64,000 nucleotides of DNA, taken from assembly GCF_002863865.1 (NCBI RefSeq), contig NZ_CP022684.1, forward strand, positions 4,655,990 through 4,719,989, read 5' to 3'. Below are positions 34,269 to 43,465 of this stretch, piece by piece. The translations under genes were made by a program, and so were the position numbers. The notes below the pieces were generated by a model, which was not told the DNA's origin, did no database searches, and was given only the letters and a program-made list of their open reading frames with translations. The DNA is from Ketobacter alkanivorans (GTDB lineage: Bacteria; Pseudomonadota; Gammaproteobacteria; Pseudomonadales; Ketobacteraceae). The stretch's first letter is position 1, and every line of letters starts with the position of its first letter.

Positions 34269-36521
34269 ATGCTGCAGGATGCCTCACAACATCTGAATGT
34301 GACTTTCAGCTGGGTTTCTACTGGGCAGTTCGCGCGAGGGAAGGGGCCTGTGCTGACGGAAGGCTATAGCCAGGATGATATAAAAAACGGTTTCAGGGTT
34401 GACTCTCTGGCACCCAAACCGCTCGGGGATCGCCTCAAAATGGCCTGTGCCGCGCTGTTTTCTGTGGTGATTCCGCTTGTGTTTATGTTGGCTCTGCTGG
34501 TGGTAACGGCAAGCTGGCTCAATCTTACCTGGCAAGAGCTGAGTTCTGATCAAAGTTCGGTCAGTCTGGTTATGGCTATCCTTGTTGCCGGTGACGTGTT
34601 CCTGCTGGGTTTTATTTTTGCGTTCTATCGTCGTTTGATTGAGGTTCGCCGAGAGGCCAAGAGCTATTACGAGCTGAGCGCCGATGCGCAACCCGAGATA
34701 CACGCCTTTATCGATCACATCGCCGACATGCTGAATGCGCCAAAGCCCAAGAGCGTCAAGTTAGACGCGGAAGTAGGGCTGATCCTGCGACCGGCTTCGT
34801 TGCGGGATGCGTCGGTAGGAGAAGGGCCTGAAGTGGTTATCGGTTTGCCCCTGCTGTATGGACTGAGCGCACGCCAGTTGTCCGGCGTTATTGCGCATGC
34901 CTATGCCGGTTATTCCCGCGAAGCGCGTTTGCGCGGTTATCCGTTGTTGAGTTCCATTGATCGTTGGTTATTTACCCAGACCGGCCTGGGCCGCATGAAC
35001 GCACCCAGTCGTTCGGATTTTGGCGTCAAAACTCAATCCATGATCCAGCGCGTGCTTAAGCCCTGGGATGTATTGGTTCAGGGTACTTTCTATCTGGTCT
35101 ACCGTATTGTCAGTTCCATGACGTTTGATGTCAGCCGAAAAGTGGATATGGCAGGAGACCTGTTGAGTGCGCGTATTGCGGGCTCTACCGAGTTCCGTTC
35201 CACCCAGTTCCGCTTGCGATCTCTGCATTATGGGCAAGTGAATGCCAACCAGGAGCTGGTGGGCAGCTGGCGCACCAAAAAGCTGTCTGACAACTTCCCT
35301 GCCTTGGTGGTGGATCACGCGGATACTTTGCAGTTGTCTCTGCGCCCCCGTTTGATTCAGGAGATGGAAGAGTTAGTCACGCCGTTGACCCGTAGCCGCA
35401 TCGTCGACCTGGGCCGCATCGTAAATGTCGAGCACACGCAGGAGGAGGGCGCCTGTTTCCTGTTGGGAGCCGCCATTTCGCTGTTGAGGGAACCTGCCAA
35501 GGTCAGCAAGGCAGTCACCCTTAGTCACTACCGATTTATCGGCATTCGGCACCCTGACGTGTATGCCACTCAAAAAGTACAGTCGATCCAAAAAGCCGAG
35601 CGTGAAAAAGCCAAGCGCCATCGGGTGTTCATGGGGCTGGAGCGCAGCGCCCGGATCGTACGCATTGATGAATTCGAGAAATACCAGTCAAGTTCTGTAG
35701 AATCCAGGTTGGTGGATTATCGTGTTCTGACCGATAAACTGCGTGATCACGAAGCCGAGGTAGGGCATCTGGCGGATGCAGTGCGTGAGTTTGAATTCCG
35801 CAAGAACCTGCTGCATACCCGTAAGGCGCTCGAAGAGTGCAGAAACGCCGATGGTAAAGTGTTGCGTGATCTTGAGGTGCAGTGGCTTACTCTGATTAAA
35901 GATCAGAGTGAATTTAAATCAGCTCTGGTGGGTTACGAATCCAGTTTTTCCCGCAAAGCAGCCATTGCCCTCAGTTTGGCGCTGGATTCTGCCGATGTGC
36001 AGGAGCAGCTGCAAATGACCCGCCATGAGATGCATTCTCATTTTGTACGCCTGGTGGATGCACTCAGTTTTATGTATCGCAGCTTTGAAAGTGTTCAGCG
36101 CCTGCGCTCCTATACCCAGGTGTTGGGTCAGATCCTGGTGGAAATCGGTGCAGATATCAAAGTGAACCCCCAGTTGGTGGAAATGAGCAATCGTTACCAG
36201 CGCTATATGATGATTGAGCTGGATGCACTGATTCGCGTGTTTGCAGGAGTGACCTATCCGCTGGGTGGGATCAGCTTCAGTGGATCGGGTCAGAACGGTC
36301 AGCGTGCGGGTGAGGCGGATCTGTTAACGGTTGGGGATGTCATTCGTTACGAGGTGCCAGACCTTGATTCTGCGGGTTCCTGTCCGGAGGCCTGTCATCG
36401 GGTTGCCAATGCGGTCACTCAGTATCTGGATGGCTTCAATGAGCATATACAGCAGCGGGTAACCGGCGTGGTTGCCTGTGTTGACCAAAGCTATTCCGAC
36501 GCCGATAACCCATCCAGATAG
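34269..36521 (+). CDS. Large membrane protein with a degenerate M48 peptidase domain
   Basis: 750 residues. Two transmembrane helices (about 61-82 and 98-120) precede an M48-like region. VIGLPLLYGLSARQLSGVIAHAY is the layout of an M48 peptidase leading into HExxH, but here the motif reads H210-A-Y-A-G214: the catalytic Glu and the second zinc His are both lost. A long C-terminal part (about 400-750) is rich in charged helices and likely coiled coil. It therefore looks like an inactive pseudoprotease, perhaps a scaffold or chaperone. CGGAG lies ten bases before the ATG. Its 3' end overlaps a convergent TetR gene by 31 bp. Function unknown. Confidence 0.8.
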   Translation: MLQDASQHLNVTFSWVSTGQFARGKGPVLTEGYSQDDIKNGFRVDSLAPKPLGDRLKMACAALFSVVIPLVFMLALLVVTASWLNLTWQELSSDQSSVSLVMAILVAGDVFLLGFIFAFYRRLIEVRREAKSYYELSADAQPEIHAFIDHIADMLNAPKPKSVKLDAEVGLILRPASLRDASVGEGPEVVIGLPLLYGLSARQLSGVIAHAYAGYSREARLRGYPLLSSIDRWLFTQTGLGRMNAPSRSDFGVKTQSMIQRVLKPWDVLVQGTFYLVYRIVSSMTFDVSRKVDMAGDLLSARIAGSTEFRSTQFRLRSLHYGQVNANQELVGSWRTKKLSDNFPALVVDHADTLQLSLRPRLIQEMEELVTPLTRSRIVDLGRIVNVEHTQEEGACFLLGAAISLLREPAKVSKAVTLSHYRFIGIRHPDVYATQKVQSIQKAEREKAKRHRVFMGLERSARIVRIDEFEKYQSSSVESRLVDYRVLTDKLRDHEAEVGHLADAVREFEFRKNLLHTRKALEECRNADGKVLRDLEVQWLTLIKDQSEFKSALVGYESSFSRKAAIALSLALDSADVQEQLQMTRHEMHSHFVRLVDALSFMYRSFESVQRLRSYTQVLGQILVEIGADIKVNPQLVEMSNRYQRYMMIELDALIRVFAGVTYPLGGISFSGSGQNGQRAGEADLLTVGDVIRYEVPDLDSAGSCPEACHRVANAVTQYLDGFNEHIQQRVTGVVACVDQSYSDADNPSR

Positions 36522-37135
36522 GTCCCTGCCACTGCCTCCAGCATTTCCTTGCCCTCTGGAGGTAGATAGGGGGCGATATGGCTCATCACCTGATGAACGC
36601 CGCCACCCAGATCGTCTGGATCCATGGCGGAACCCATATGGCGTATGTGTTGGTAGTTCAGCCAGTAGGTTGCGGTAATGGTCATATTGGTCACCAATCG
36701 ATCGGCCTCGTCATCACTCATCTGAATCAGTGAATCCTCTCTCATCATATTGATAACGCCGAGAGCGGCAGCACGCTTCTTGTCTAATATACGATTGAAC
36801 TTCTTCTGTAGTTTGTCATTGCGTTCCAGAATGGCGACCGGATCCCGATACAGAAAGCGAAACTCCCATATCTTTTCGAAGATCATATGCACGTACATCC
36901 AGTAATCCATCATGTCCAGCCCTGCCTCGGCGGGGGACTGCAACACCTCATGGATGCTTGTTTCGAAAGCCTGAAACAGCTCTGCAATGATCTCGTCTTT
37001 GTTTCTGAAGTGGTAATAGAGATTGCCGGGGCTGATTTCCATTTCATTGGCGATATCAATGGTGGTGACGTTGGGTTCCCCACACAAATTGAACAGTTCC
37101 AGGCTGGTTACCAAAATGCGGTCGCGTGTTTTCAT
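36491..37135 (-). CDS. TetR-family transcriptional regulator
   Basis: 214 residues with an N-terminal helix-turn-helix (MKTRDRILVTSLELFNLCGE, then VTTIDIANEMEISPGNLYYHFRNKDEI), the TetR signature. The C-terminal ligand domain is unassigned. It overlaps the convergent pseudo-M48 gene and faces a 334-base upstream gap shared with gapdh. No palindromic operator was spotted directly in front of it, so its target is unclear. Confidence 0.93.
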   Translation of the reverse strand: MKTRDRILVTSLELFNLCGEPNVTTIDIANEMEISPGNLYYHFRNKDEIIAELFQAFETSIHEVLQSPAEAGLDMMDYWMYVHMIFEKIWEFRFLYRDPVAILERNDKLQKKFNRILDKKRAAALGVINMMREDSLIQMSDDEADRLVTNMTITATYWLNYQHIRHMGSAMDPDDLGGGVHQVMSHIAPYLPPEGKEMLEAVAGTYLDGLSASE

Positions 37136-37469
37136 CTGCAGTAGTCTATGTCCCTAAACAGCTTTGGCCTCAGCAATATTGCCACCTGCGATCAGTAAAG
37201 CATACGCCAGGGGCGCTCCCAAGTCACCCTCCGAAGCCTTGACTGCTTTGTTTAAGTTGCTGAAATTCCGGGCGAAAGTGTGAATTATCCAAGCGGGATC
37301 AAGGCTATGTAACAAGTCAGATTGATAATTGCCGCCATTAAAATGATAATAGGCGCCCCAACGAGCCGGCAGGCAGCATATTGTGGGCGATTCTGGTGCA
37401 ATCCAGGGCTTACAGCCGGACTAAAGCAACGCATAGCTAGCAGCAATCGTATATAAAAGGTATTAACCC
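37136..37469. other. Intergenic region between the TetR gene and gapdh
   Basis: 334 bases. It contains the promoter assigned at 37322-37350 and presumably the TetR promoter. No open frame with a ribosome-binding site or RNA element was recognised. Confidence 0.5.
37322..37350 (+). promoter_or_regulatory. Sigma-70-type promoter of gapdh
   Basis: TTGATA at 37322-37327 and GATAAT at 37345-37350 are separated by exactly 17 bases. This is the best promoter match in the gap and leaves a leader of about 110 bases. Confidence 0.6.
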
Positions 37470-38915
37470 GTGGCAGACAAGTCTACTCAACATTTACAAT
37501 CCTGGATAAACCGTGAGGCTCTGGCCGAGTCCATGATCCCCATGATCGGTAAACTGTATCGCGAGCACAACGTGGTCACTTCGGTGTATGGCCGAGCCAT
37601 CATTAACCGCTCAGTGATCGATATCATCAAAGCCCACCGTTTTGTTCGTCAGCTGCATGTTGAAGCGCTGGATGTGTCTGAAACCTACCCGGTTCTGGAA
37701 GCTCTGATGAGTTTGAACCTGGGGCCAGCCCGCATCGATATCGGTAAGCTGGCTGTAAAATATCGCAACGAAGGAAAAGGTCAGGATGTGGCCGACTTCG
37801 TGCGCTCGGAAGTGGCTGATGCGCTGGATCCAAGCGCCTCTTCTATCGCGCCGCCCAAAGACATCGTACTGTACGGTTTCGGTCGTATTGGACGTCTGCT
37901 GGCCCGCATCTTGATCGAAAAAGCCGGTGGTGGTGCTGCGTTGCGTCTGCGCGCTATTGTGGTACGCCAGGGTGGAGCAGAAAATGATCTGGTAAAACGT
38001 GCCAGCTTGCTGCGTCGTGATTCGGTTCACGGTTCTTTCCGTGGCACTATTTCTGTCGATGAAGAGAATCAAGCCATCGTTGCCAACGGCAACTACATTC
38101 AGGTGATCTATTCGGATGATCCGGAAAAGGTAGACTACACCCAATATGGCATCAACGACGCCATCGTGGTGGATAACACCGGTAAGTGGCGCGATGAAGC
38201 GGGTCTGGGCAAGCATCTTAAGTGTCCTGGTGTAAGTTATGCGGTATTGACCGCTCCAGGCAAAGGTGACGTTAAAAACATCGTTATGGGTGTGAACGAT
38301 GATTTGATCACCAGCGATGATCGCATTTTGTCCGCAGCCAGCTGTACCACTAACGCCATTGTGCCTGTGCTGAAAGTGGTAAACGATCTCTATGGCATTG
38401 AAAACGGCCACGTTGAGACCGTTCACTCCTACACTAACGATCAAAACCTGATCGACAACTACCATAAAGGTGATCGTCGTGGTCGTAGTGCGGCGCTGAA
38501 TATGGTTATCACCGAAACCGGAGCAGCGAAAGCCGTTGCCAAAGCACTGCCTGAGCTGGGTGGTAAGCTGACTGGTAACGCCATCCGTGTACCGACCCCT
38601 AACGTATCCATGGCGATTCTCAACCTGACCCTGAATAAGGAAGTAACGGTTGAAGAAATCAACAGCCAGCTGCGTCAGGCGTCTCTGGATGGCCCATTGC
38701 GTAAGCAGATCGATTATGTGAACTCGCCCGAAGTGGTTTCCACTGATTTTGTGGGCTCACGTTACGCCAGTATCGTTGATGCAGAATCCACGATAGTGAA
38801 TGGTAGCCGTTGCGTACTCTATGTTTGGTATGACAACGAGTTCGGTTACAGCTGTCAAGTGGTTCGCATGTTGCAGAAAATGGCTGGGGTGAACTACCCA
38901 AGCTTCCCTAAGTAA
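37470..38915 (+). CDS. Glyceraldehyde-3-phosphate dehydrogenase, long form
   Basis: 481 residues, about 140 longer than the usual GapA. Residues 1 to about 128 are an extra N-terminal helical region; GFGRIGR (136-142) opens the NAD(P) domain. The catalytic pair is C292 (SAASCTTN) and H319 (VHSYTND). It interconverts glyceraldehyde-3-phosphate and 1,3-bisphosphoglycerate. Long forms of this kind occur in Pseudomonas and relatives near nqr. The start is GTG at 37470; there is no ATG before the conserved region. A terminator follows. Confidence 0.95.
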   Translation: MADKSTQHLQSWINREALAESMIPMIGKLYREHNVVTSVYGRAIINRSVIDIIKAHRFVRQLHVEALDVSETYPVLEALMSLNLGPARIDIGKLAVKYRNEGKGQDVADFVRSEVADALDPSASSIAPPKDIVLYGFGRIGRLLARILIEKAGGGAALRLRAIVVRQGGAENDLVKRASLLRRDSVHGSFRGTISVDEENQAIVANGNYIQVIYSDDPEKVDYTQYGINDAIVVDNTGKWRDEAGLGKHLKCPGVSYAVLTAPGKGDVKNIVMGVNDDLITSDDRILSAASCTTNAIVPVLKVVNDLYGIENGHVETVHSYTNDQNLIDNYHKGDRRGRSAALNMVITETGAAKAVAKALPELGGKLTGNAIRVPTPNVSMAILNLTLNKEVTVEEINSQLRQASLDGPLRKQIDYVNSPEVVSTDFVGSRYASIVDAESTIVNGSRCVLYVWYDNEFGYSCQVVRMLQKMAGVNYPSFPK

Positions 38916-38950
38916 GCCCCATCAAAACCATAAGGCTTTGATTGAAAAGG

Positions 38951-38980
38951 CAGGGGTGGATTGACCACCCCTGTTTTTTA
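38951..38980 (+). terminator. Terminator after gapdh
   Basis: A 9-bp stem CAGGGGTGG (38951-38959) / CCACCCCTG (38965-38973) with a five-base loop is followed by six T residues. Confidence 0.94.
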
Positions 38981-39434
38981 TTAAGGCCGATATCGCCATC
39001 AAATCTATACCAAATTGCAATTAATGTGGTTCTCAACTAGCCAATCCCTCTGATACAAATTATAATCCGCCCGCAAATTTAGGGTTGAGGGCCTGGATTC
39101 GTCCAGAATTTCGTGAATGCACCTTCTTGAAGATTACGGAGATTTGGCCAACAAAAGTACGATATCAAACTGGATTGGGCTGGCGGCAAGGTCGCTCACC
39201 TGACTATTACTGATCAAGCGCAATGAGCAAATTTACCACTCAGCTAACGGCTGTGTGGCATTTGTACATTCGGTTGCCTGTAAGCGTACTACACTTGTTG
39301 TCTAACAGAGCTCGGATGTGAGCTGTCTCTGAACCTCTGCCTTAAGTTTAAGCATCTACACTTGAACGGAATTGCCGACCCACAAGGCCGGTTGATTCAC
39401 TGAAGCGTAACTTTAACAGAAACGGTTAGGGGCT
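38981..39434. other. Long gap upstream of the Na+-NQR operon
   Basis: 454 bases. A promoter candidate lies at 39038-39066. Downstream, a coding-like stretch without a start codon (39131-39226) is described as a finding. The rest shows no recognisable gene or structured RNA. Confidence 0.5.
39038..39066 (+). promoter_or_regulatory. Candidate promoter of the nqr operon
   Basis: A perfect TATAAT at 39061-39066 lies 17 bases after TAGCCA (4 of 6) at 39038-39043. If used, the leader before nqrA would be about 360 bases, so a closer promoter may exist that I could not identify. Confidence 0.4.
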
Positions 39435-40769
39435 ATGATCAAGATCAAACGAGGTCTGAATCTCCCCATAAGCGGCGCACCGAAGCAGACCATTGAAGAT
39501 GGCCCAAGCATTCGTACTGTTGCCGTTCTGGGTAGTGACTATGTGGGTTTGAAACCCACGATGTATGTCAAAGTTGGCGATCAGGTCAAGAAAGGCCAAG
39601 CGCTTTTCGCTGATAAGAAGGTAGAGGGGGTTGTTTTCACTGCGCCCGCTTCCGGTACCGTCGCCGCCATTCACCGCGGACAGAAACGCGTATTGCAGTC
39701 GGTCGTTATTGATGTGGCTGATGGCGAAGAGGAAACTTTTGACGCCTATGCTCCAACAGAACTGAGCAGTCTCAATCGTGATAAAGTACAGGAAAGCCTG
39801 ATTAAGTCAGGGCTTTGGACTGCTTTTCGCACCCGGCCTTTCAGTAAGATACCTGCTCCCGGCTCCGAGCCGAGTTCCATTTTCGTAACCGCCATGGACA
39901 CCAATCCACTGGCAGCCGATCCGGCTGTTGTGGTGAAAGAAGATTCTGTGGCGTTCCAGCAAGGCTTGGATGTCCTCTCCAACCTGGCCAAGCAGGTGTG
40001 GTTGTGTAAGGCGTCCGGTGCCAGCATCGGCGGTAACGGCATTGCCAAAGAAGTTGAATTTGGTGGCCCCCATCCTGCAGGTTTGCCCGGTACACACATC
40101 CATTTCCTGGATCCGGTATCAGCCACCAAAACCGTGTGGCACATCAATTACCAGGATGTGATCGCTATCGGTAAATTGTTTACCACAGGCAAGTTGAGCA
40201 ATGAGCGCGTTATTGCTATCGCTGGCCCACAGGTTACCAGCCCCCGACTGATTCGTACGGTACTGGGTGCCAGTACAGATGAGTTGCTGGCAGGCCAACT
40301 GGAGGCCGGTGAAAACCGAGTCATATCCGGTTCTGTGTTGTCCGGTGCACATGCCTTTGGCCCATACGCCTATCTGGGTCGATATCACAATCAGATCAGT
40401 GTGTTGAAAGAAGGCCGTGATCGCGGAGTGCTTGAATACCTGTGGGCAGGTAAAGACAAACATTCTGTGACGAATACTTTCATATCCGCACTGACCCCCG
40501 GCAAACTGTTTTCTTTCACCACCACCACTAACGGCAGTCCACGTGCCATGGTGCCGGTGGGTGCTTATGAGAAGGTCATGCCGCTGGATATTCTGCCGAC
40601 CCAATTGTTGCGCTCCCTTATTGTGGGTGACACTCAAACCTCCCAGGATCTGGGTTGCCTTGAGTTGGACGAAGACGATGTGGCGCTGTGTTCCTACGTT
40701 TGCCCCGGCAAATACGAATACGGCCCCATTCTGCGTGACAACCTAGAACGTATTGAGAAGGAGGGATAA
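39435..40769 (+). CDS. nqrA: Na+-translocating NADH:quinone reductase subunit A
   Basis: 444 residues, the first subunit of the sodium-pumping NADH dehydrogenase. The peripheral subunit NqrA interacts with NqrB near the quinone site and has no transmembrane segment. The start MIKIKRGLNLPISGAPKQ is typical. The gene opens an unbroken nqrABCDEF run. AGGGGCT lies a few bases before the ATG. Confidence 0.98.
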   Translation: MIKIKRGLNLPISGAPKQTIEDGPSIRTVAVLGSDYVGLKPTMYVKVGDQVKKGQALFADKKVEGVVFTAPASGTVAAIHRGQKRVLQSVVIDVADGEEETFDAYAPTELSSLNRDKVQESLIKSGLWTAFRTRPFSKIPAPGSEPSSIFVTAMDTNPLAADPAVVVKEDSVAFQQGLDVLSNLAKQVWLCKASGASIGGNGIAKEVEFGGPHPAGLPGTHIHFLDPVSATKTVWHINYQDVIAIGKLFTTGKLSNERVIAIAGPQVTSPRLIRTVLGASTDELLAGQLEAGENRVISGSVLSGAHAFGPYAYLGRYHNQISVLKEGRDRGVLEYLWAGKDKHSVTNTFISALTPGKLFSFTTTTNGSPRAMVPVGAYEKVMPLDILPTQLLRSLIVGDTQTSQDLGCLELDEDDVALCSYVCPGKYEYGPILRDNLERIEKEG

Positions 40770-40773
40770 GCCA

Positions 40774-41976
40774 GTGCTGCGTAGTTTCTTCGAAAAACTG
40801 GAACCGCATTTCGAAAAAGGCGGCAAGTACGAAAAGTACTATGCTGTGTTCGAAATGTTCGACACTTTCTTCTTCAGTCCGCCCTCGGTTACTCATGCCA
40901 GTGCGCATGTGCGAGACGGTCTGGATCTGAAGCGCATTATGATCACCGTATGGCTTTGTACCTTCCCGGCCATGATCTTCGGTATGTATAACGTCGGTGC
41001 CCAGGCGCTGGGGTTCATGGCCGAAAACGGTATCACTGCCCAAGGCAACTGGCGTTTCTTCTTCACCGATATCCTGATCGGTTATAACCCTGCAAGTGTT
41101 TGGGATTGTATTGTGTATGGTGCAGCATTTTTTCTGCCTATCTACATCACAACCTTTGCTGTGGGGATCTTGTGGGAAATTATTTTTGCGGTAAAGCGTG
41201 GCCATGAGGTAAACGAGGGCTTCTTCGTAACGTCGGTGCTGTTCGCTCTGACTTGCCCGCCCAGCATACCTTTGTGGCAGGTGGCGCTCGGTATTTCGTT
41301 TGGTGTGGTTCTGGGTAAAGAAGTTTTCGGTGGCACCGGTAAGAACTTCCTTAACCCCGCACTGACTGGCCGTGCATTCCTGTTCTTTGCCTATCCTGCT
41401 TATATGTCTGGCGATTCTGTCTGGACCGCAGTAGATGGCTTCTCTGGAGCAACTGCATTGAGCATGGCAGCCAACGGCGGTATGGAAGCCCTACAGGGTT
41501 CACTGACATGGTTTGATGCTTTCCTCGGTAACATGCAAGGCTCTATTGGCGAAACATCGGCACTGGCACTGTTGCTGGGTGGTGGTTTGCTGGTCTTGAC
41601 CGGTATAGCGTCCTGGCGCATCGTGGCCGGTGTGTTCATCGGTACTGCGGCAATGGGTATGCTGTTCAATGCGGTTGGCAGCGACACTAATCCAATGTTT
41701 GAGATTCCTTTCTACTGGCACTATGTGCTGGGTGGTTGGGCTTTGGGTACGTTTTTTATGGCGACCGACCCTGTTTCCGCTTCCATGACGGATAAAGGCA
41801 AGTTGGTCTTCGGTATCCTGATCGGCGTCATGGTGATGTTGATTCGTGTGGTGAACCCTGCGTTCCCAGAGGGCATGATGCTGGCCATCCTGTTCGGCAA
41901 CCTGTTCGCCCCCACCATTGACCACTTTGTGATTCAAGCCAACATCAAGCGGAGGTTAGCACGCAATGTCCAGTAA
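40774..41976 (+). CDS. nqrB: Na+-NQR subunit B
   Basis: 400 residues from GTG at 40774, with AAGGAGGG just upstream; the longer frame back to 40753 overlaps nqrA. NqrB is the large membrane subunit with about ten helices. FMN is covalently attached by ApbE to T227 in D221-GFSGAT. Together with NqrA it carries the quinone site, and it holds riboflavin in the family. The tail overlaps nqrC by 11 bp. Confidence 0.97.
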   Translation: MLRSFFEKLEPHFEKGGKYEKYYAVFEMFDTFFFSPPSVTHASAHVRDGLDLKRIMITVWLCTFPAMIFGMYNVGAQALGFMAENGITAQGNWRFFFTDILIGYNPASVWDCIVYGAAFFLPIYITTFAVGILWEIIFAVKRGHEVNEGFFVTSVLFALTCPPSIPLWQVALGISFGVVLGKEVFGGTGKNFLNPALTGRAFLFFAYPAYMSGDSVWTAVDGFSGATALSMAANGGMEALQGSLTWFDAFLGNMQGSIGETSALALLLGGGLLVLTGIASWRIVAGVFIGTAAMGMLFNAVGSDTNPMFEIPFYWHYVLGGWALGTFFMATDPVSASMTDKGKLVFGILIGVMVMLIRVVNPAFPEGMMLAILFGNLFAPTIDHFVIQANIKRRLARNVQ

Positions 41977-42781
41977 CGATTCAACCGGGAAAACCCTGTT
42001 GGTTGCGTCACTGCTGTGTATCGTATGCTCCATCATAGTATCGACCGCTGCAGTGGCCCTGAAAGGGGAACAAGTAAAAAATAAACTGTTGGACAAGAAT
42101 AAGAATATTCTTGCCGCAGCAGGCATGCTGGAAGAAGGTAAATCTGTACAGGAAGTCTTCGAACAGCGTCTGGAAGTCAAATTGGTGAACCTGGATACCG
42201 GTGAGTATCTGACCGAAGAAACCGCAACTGAGGAATGGCAGAAGGCCGCTCTGAAGAACCCGGTTGCTTATGATCAGCGCAAAGCCGCCAAAACCAAGGG
42301 CAAGAACGAAATTCTGGATGGCGCAATCGATATTGCCAGCATTAAACGTCAAGCCAAGTTCGCTACGGTCTATCTGGCCAAGGATGAGGCAGGCAACATC
42401 GAAACCATCATCCTGCCGGTTCATGGCTACGGCCTCTGGTCTACTTTGTATGGCTTCCTGGCGCTTAAAACGGATGCCAATACAGTTGTAGGCTTAGGTT
42501 TCTACGAGCACGGTGAAACACCAGGGCTGGGCGGTGAAGTGGATAATCCCAAGTGGAAGTCCATGTGGCCTGGCAAGCAAGTGTTCAACGCACAGGGTGA
42601 GGTGGATATTCGCCTGATCAAAGGGTCCGTTGATGCTTCCAGTCCTAAAGCGTCACATCAGATTGATGGTTTGGCCGGCGCGACCCTCACCAGTAATGGT
42701 GTGACTAACTTGATTCAGTTCTGGTTGGGTGAGAATGGCTTCGGCCCTTACCTGGCTAAAGTGAAAGAGCAGGGGGTGTAA
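41966..42781 (+). CDS. nqrC: Na+-NQR subunit C
   Basis: 271 residues. One N-terminal transmembrane helix is followed by a periplasmic domain bearing the second covalent FMN at T240 in D234-GLAGAT, a recognition site for the flavin transferase encoded downstream (apbE). Overlap with nqrB by 11 bp indicates coupled translation. Confidence 0.97.
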   Translation: MSSNDSTGKTLLVASLLCIVCSIIVSTAAVALKGEQVKNKLLDKNKNILAAAGMLEEGKSVQEVFEQRLEVKLVNLDTGEYLTEETATEEWQKAALKNPVAYDQRKAAKTKGKNEILDGAIDIASIKRQAKFATVYLAKDEAGNIETIILPVHGYGLWSTLYGFLALKTDANTVVGLGFYEHGETPGLGGEVDNPKWKSMWPGKQVFNAQGEVDIRLIKGSVDASSPKASHQIDGLAGATLTSNGVTNLIQFWLGENGFGPYLAKVKEQGV

Positions 42782-42784
42782 GAC

Positions 42785-43450
42785 ATGTCATCTGAAACCA
42801 AAAAAGTCCTGTTGGGACCCGTACTAGATAACAACCCTATTGCCTTGCAGATACTGGGTATTTGTTCTGCTCTGGCAGTAACCAGTAACCTGAACACCAC
42901 GGTGACCATGTGTATCGCACTGACCACGGTTACGGCGTTCTCGAACTTCTTTATCAGTTGTATTCGCAAGCATATTCCATCCAGCATTCGAATCATTGTG
43001 CAGATGGCGATCATTGCGTCCCTGGTAATCGTTGTTGACCAGTTCCTGAAAGCCTATGCCTACTCAGTGAGCAAGCAGCTTTCAGTATTCGTTGGTCTGA
43101 TCATCACTAACTGTATCGTGATGGGGCGTGCAGAAGCCTACGCCATGAAGAATCCGCCTATCCCAAGCTTCCTGGATGGTATTGGTAATGGCTTGGGGTA
43201 TAGCGCTGTGTTACTGAGCCTTGGTGTTGTGCGCGAGTTGTTTGGTGCCGGTAAATTATTCGGTATCGAGATTCTCAGCACGGTAAACGATGGTGGATGG
43301 TACGTGCCAAATGGCCTGCTCTTGTTGCCACCCAGCGCGTTCTTCCTGATCGGTTTGTTGATCTGGGCTTTGCGCTCTGCCAAGCCAGAACAGGTTGAGA
43401 AGCCCGAGTTTGCACTGGCACCTCAATCCAAAGCGTTGACAGCGCATTAA
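42785..43450 (+). CDS. nqrD: Na+-NQR subunit D
   Basis: 221 residues of a six-helix membrane subunit. It is homologous to NqrE in inverted topology; the pair binds an iron centre through cysteines within the membrane (C29 in ILGICSALAV and C110 in LIITNCIVMG here). It follows nqrC after three bases. Confidence 0.97.
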   Translation: MSSETKKVLLGPVLDNNPIALQILGICSALAVTSNLNTTVTMCIALTTVTAFSNFFISCIRKHIPSSIRIIVQMAIIASLVIVVDQFLKAYAYSVSKQLSVFVGLIITNCIVMGRAEAYAMKNPPIPSFLDGIGNGLGYSAVLLSLGVVRELFGAGKLFGIEILSTVNDGGWYVPNGLLLLPPSAFFLIGLLIWALRSAKPEQVEKPEFALAPQSKALTAH

Positions 43451-43465
43451 TCGGAGGGTTTAACA

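Noticed and set aside
37611..38465. 284-residue minus-strand frame
   Set aside because: It is antisense to the long GAPDH gene and shows no protein features.
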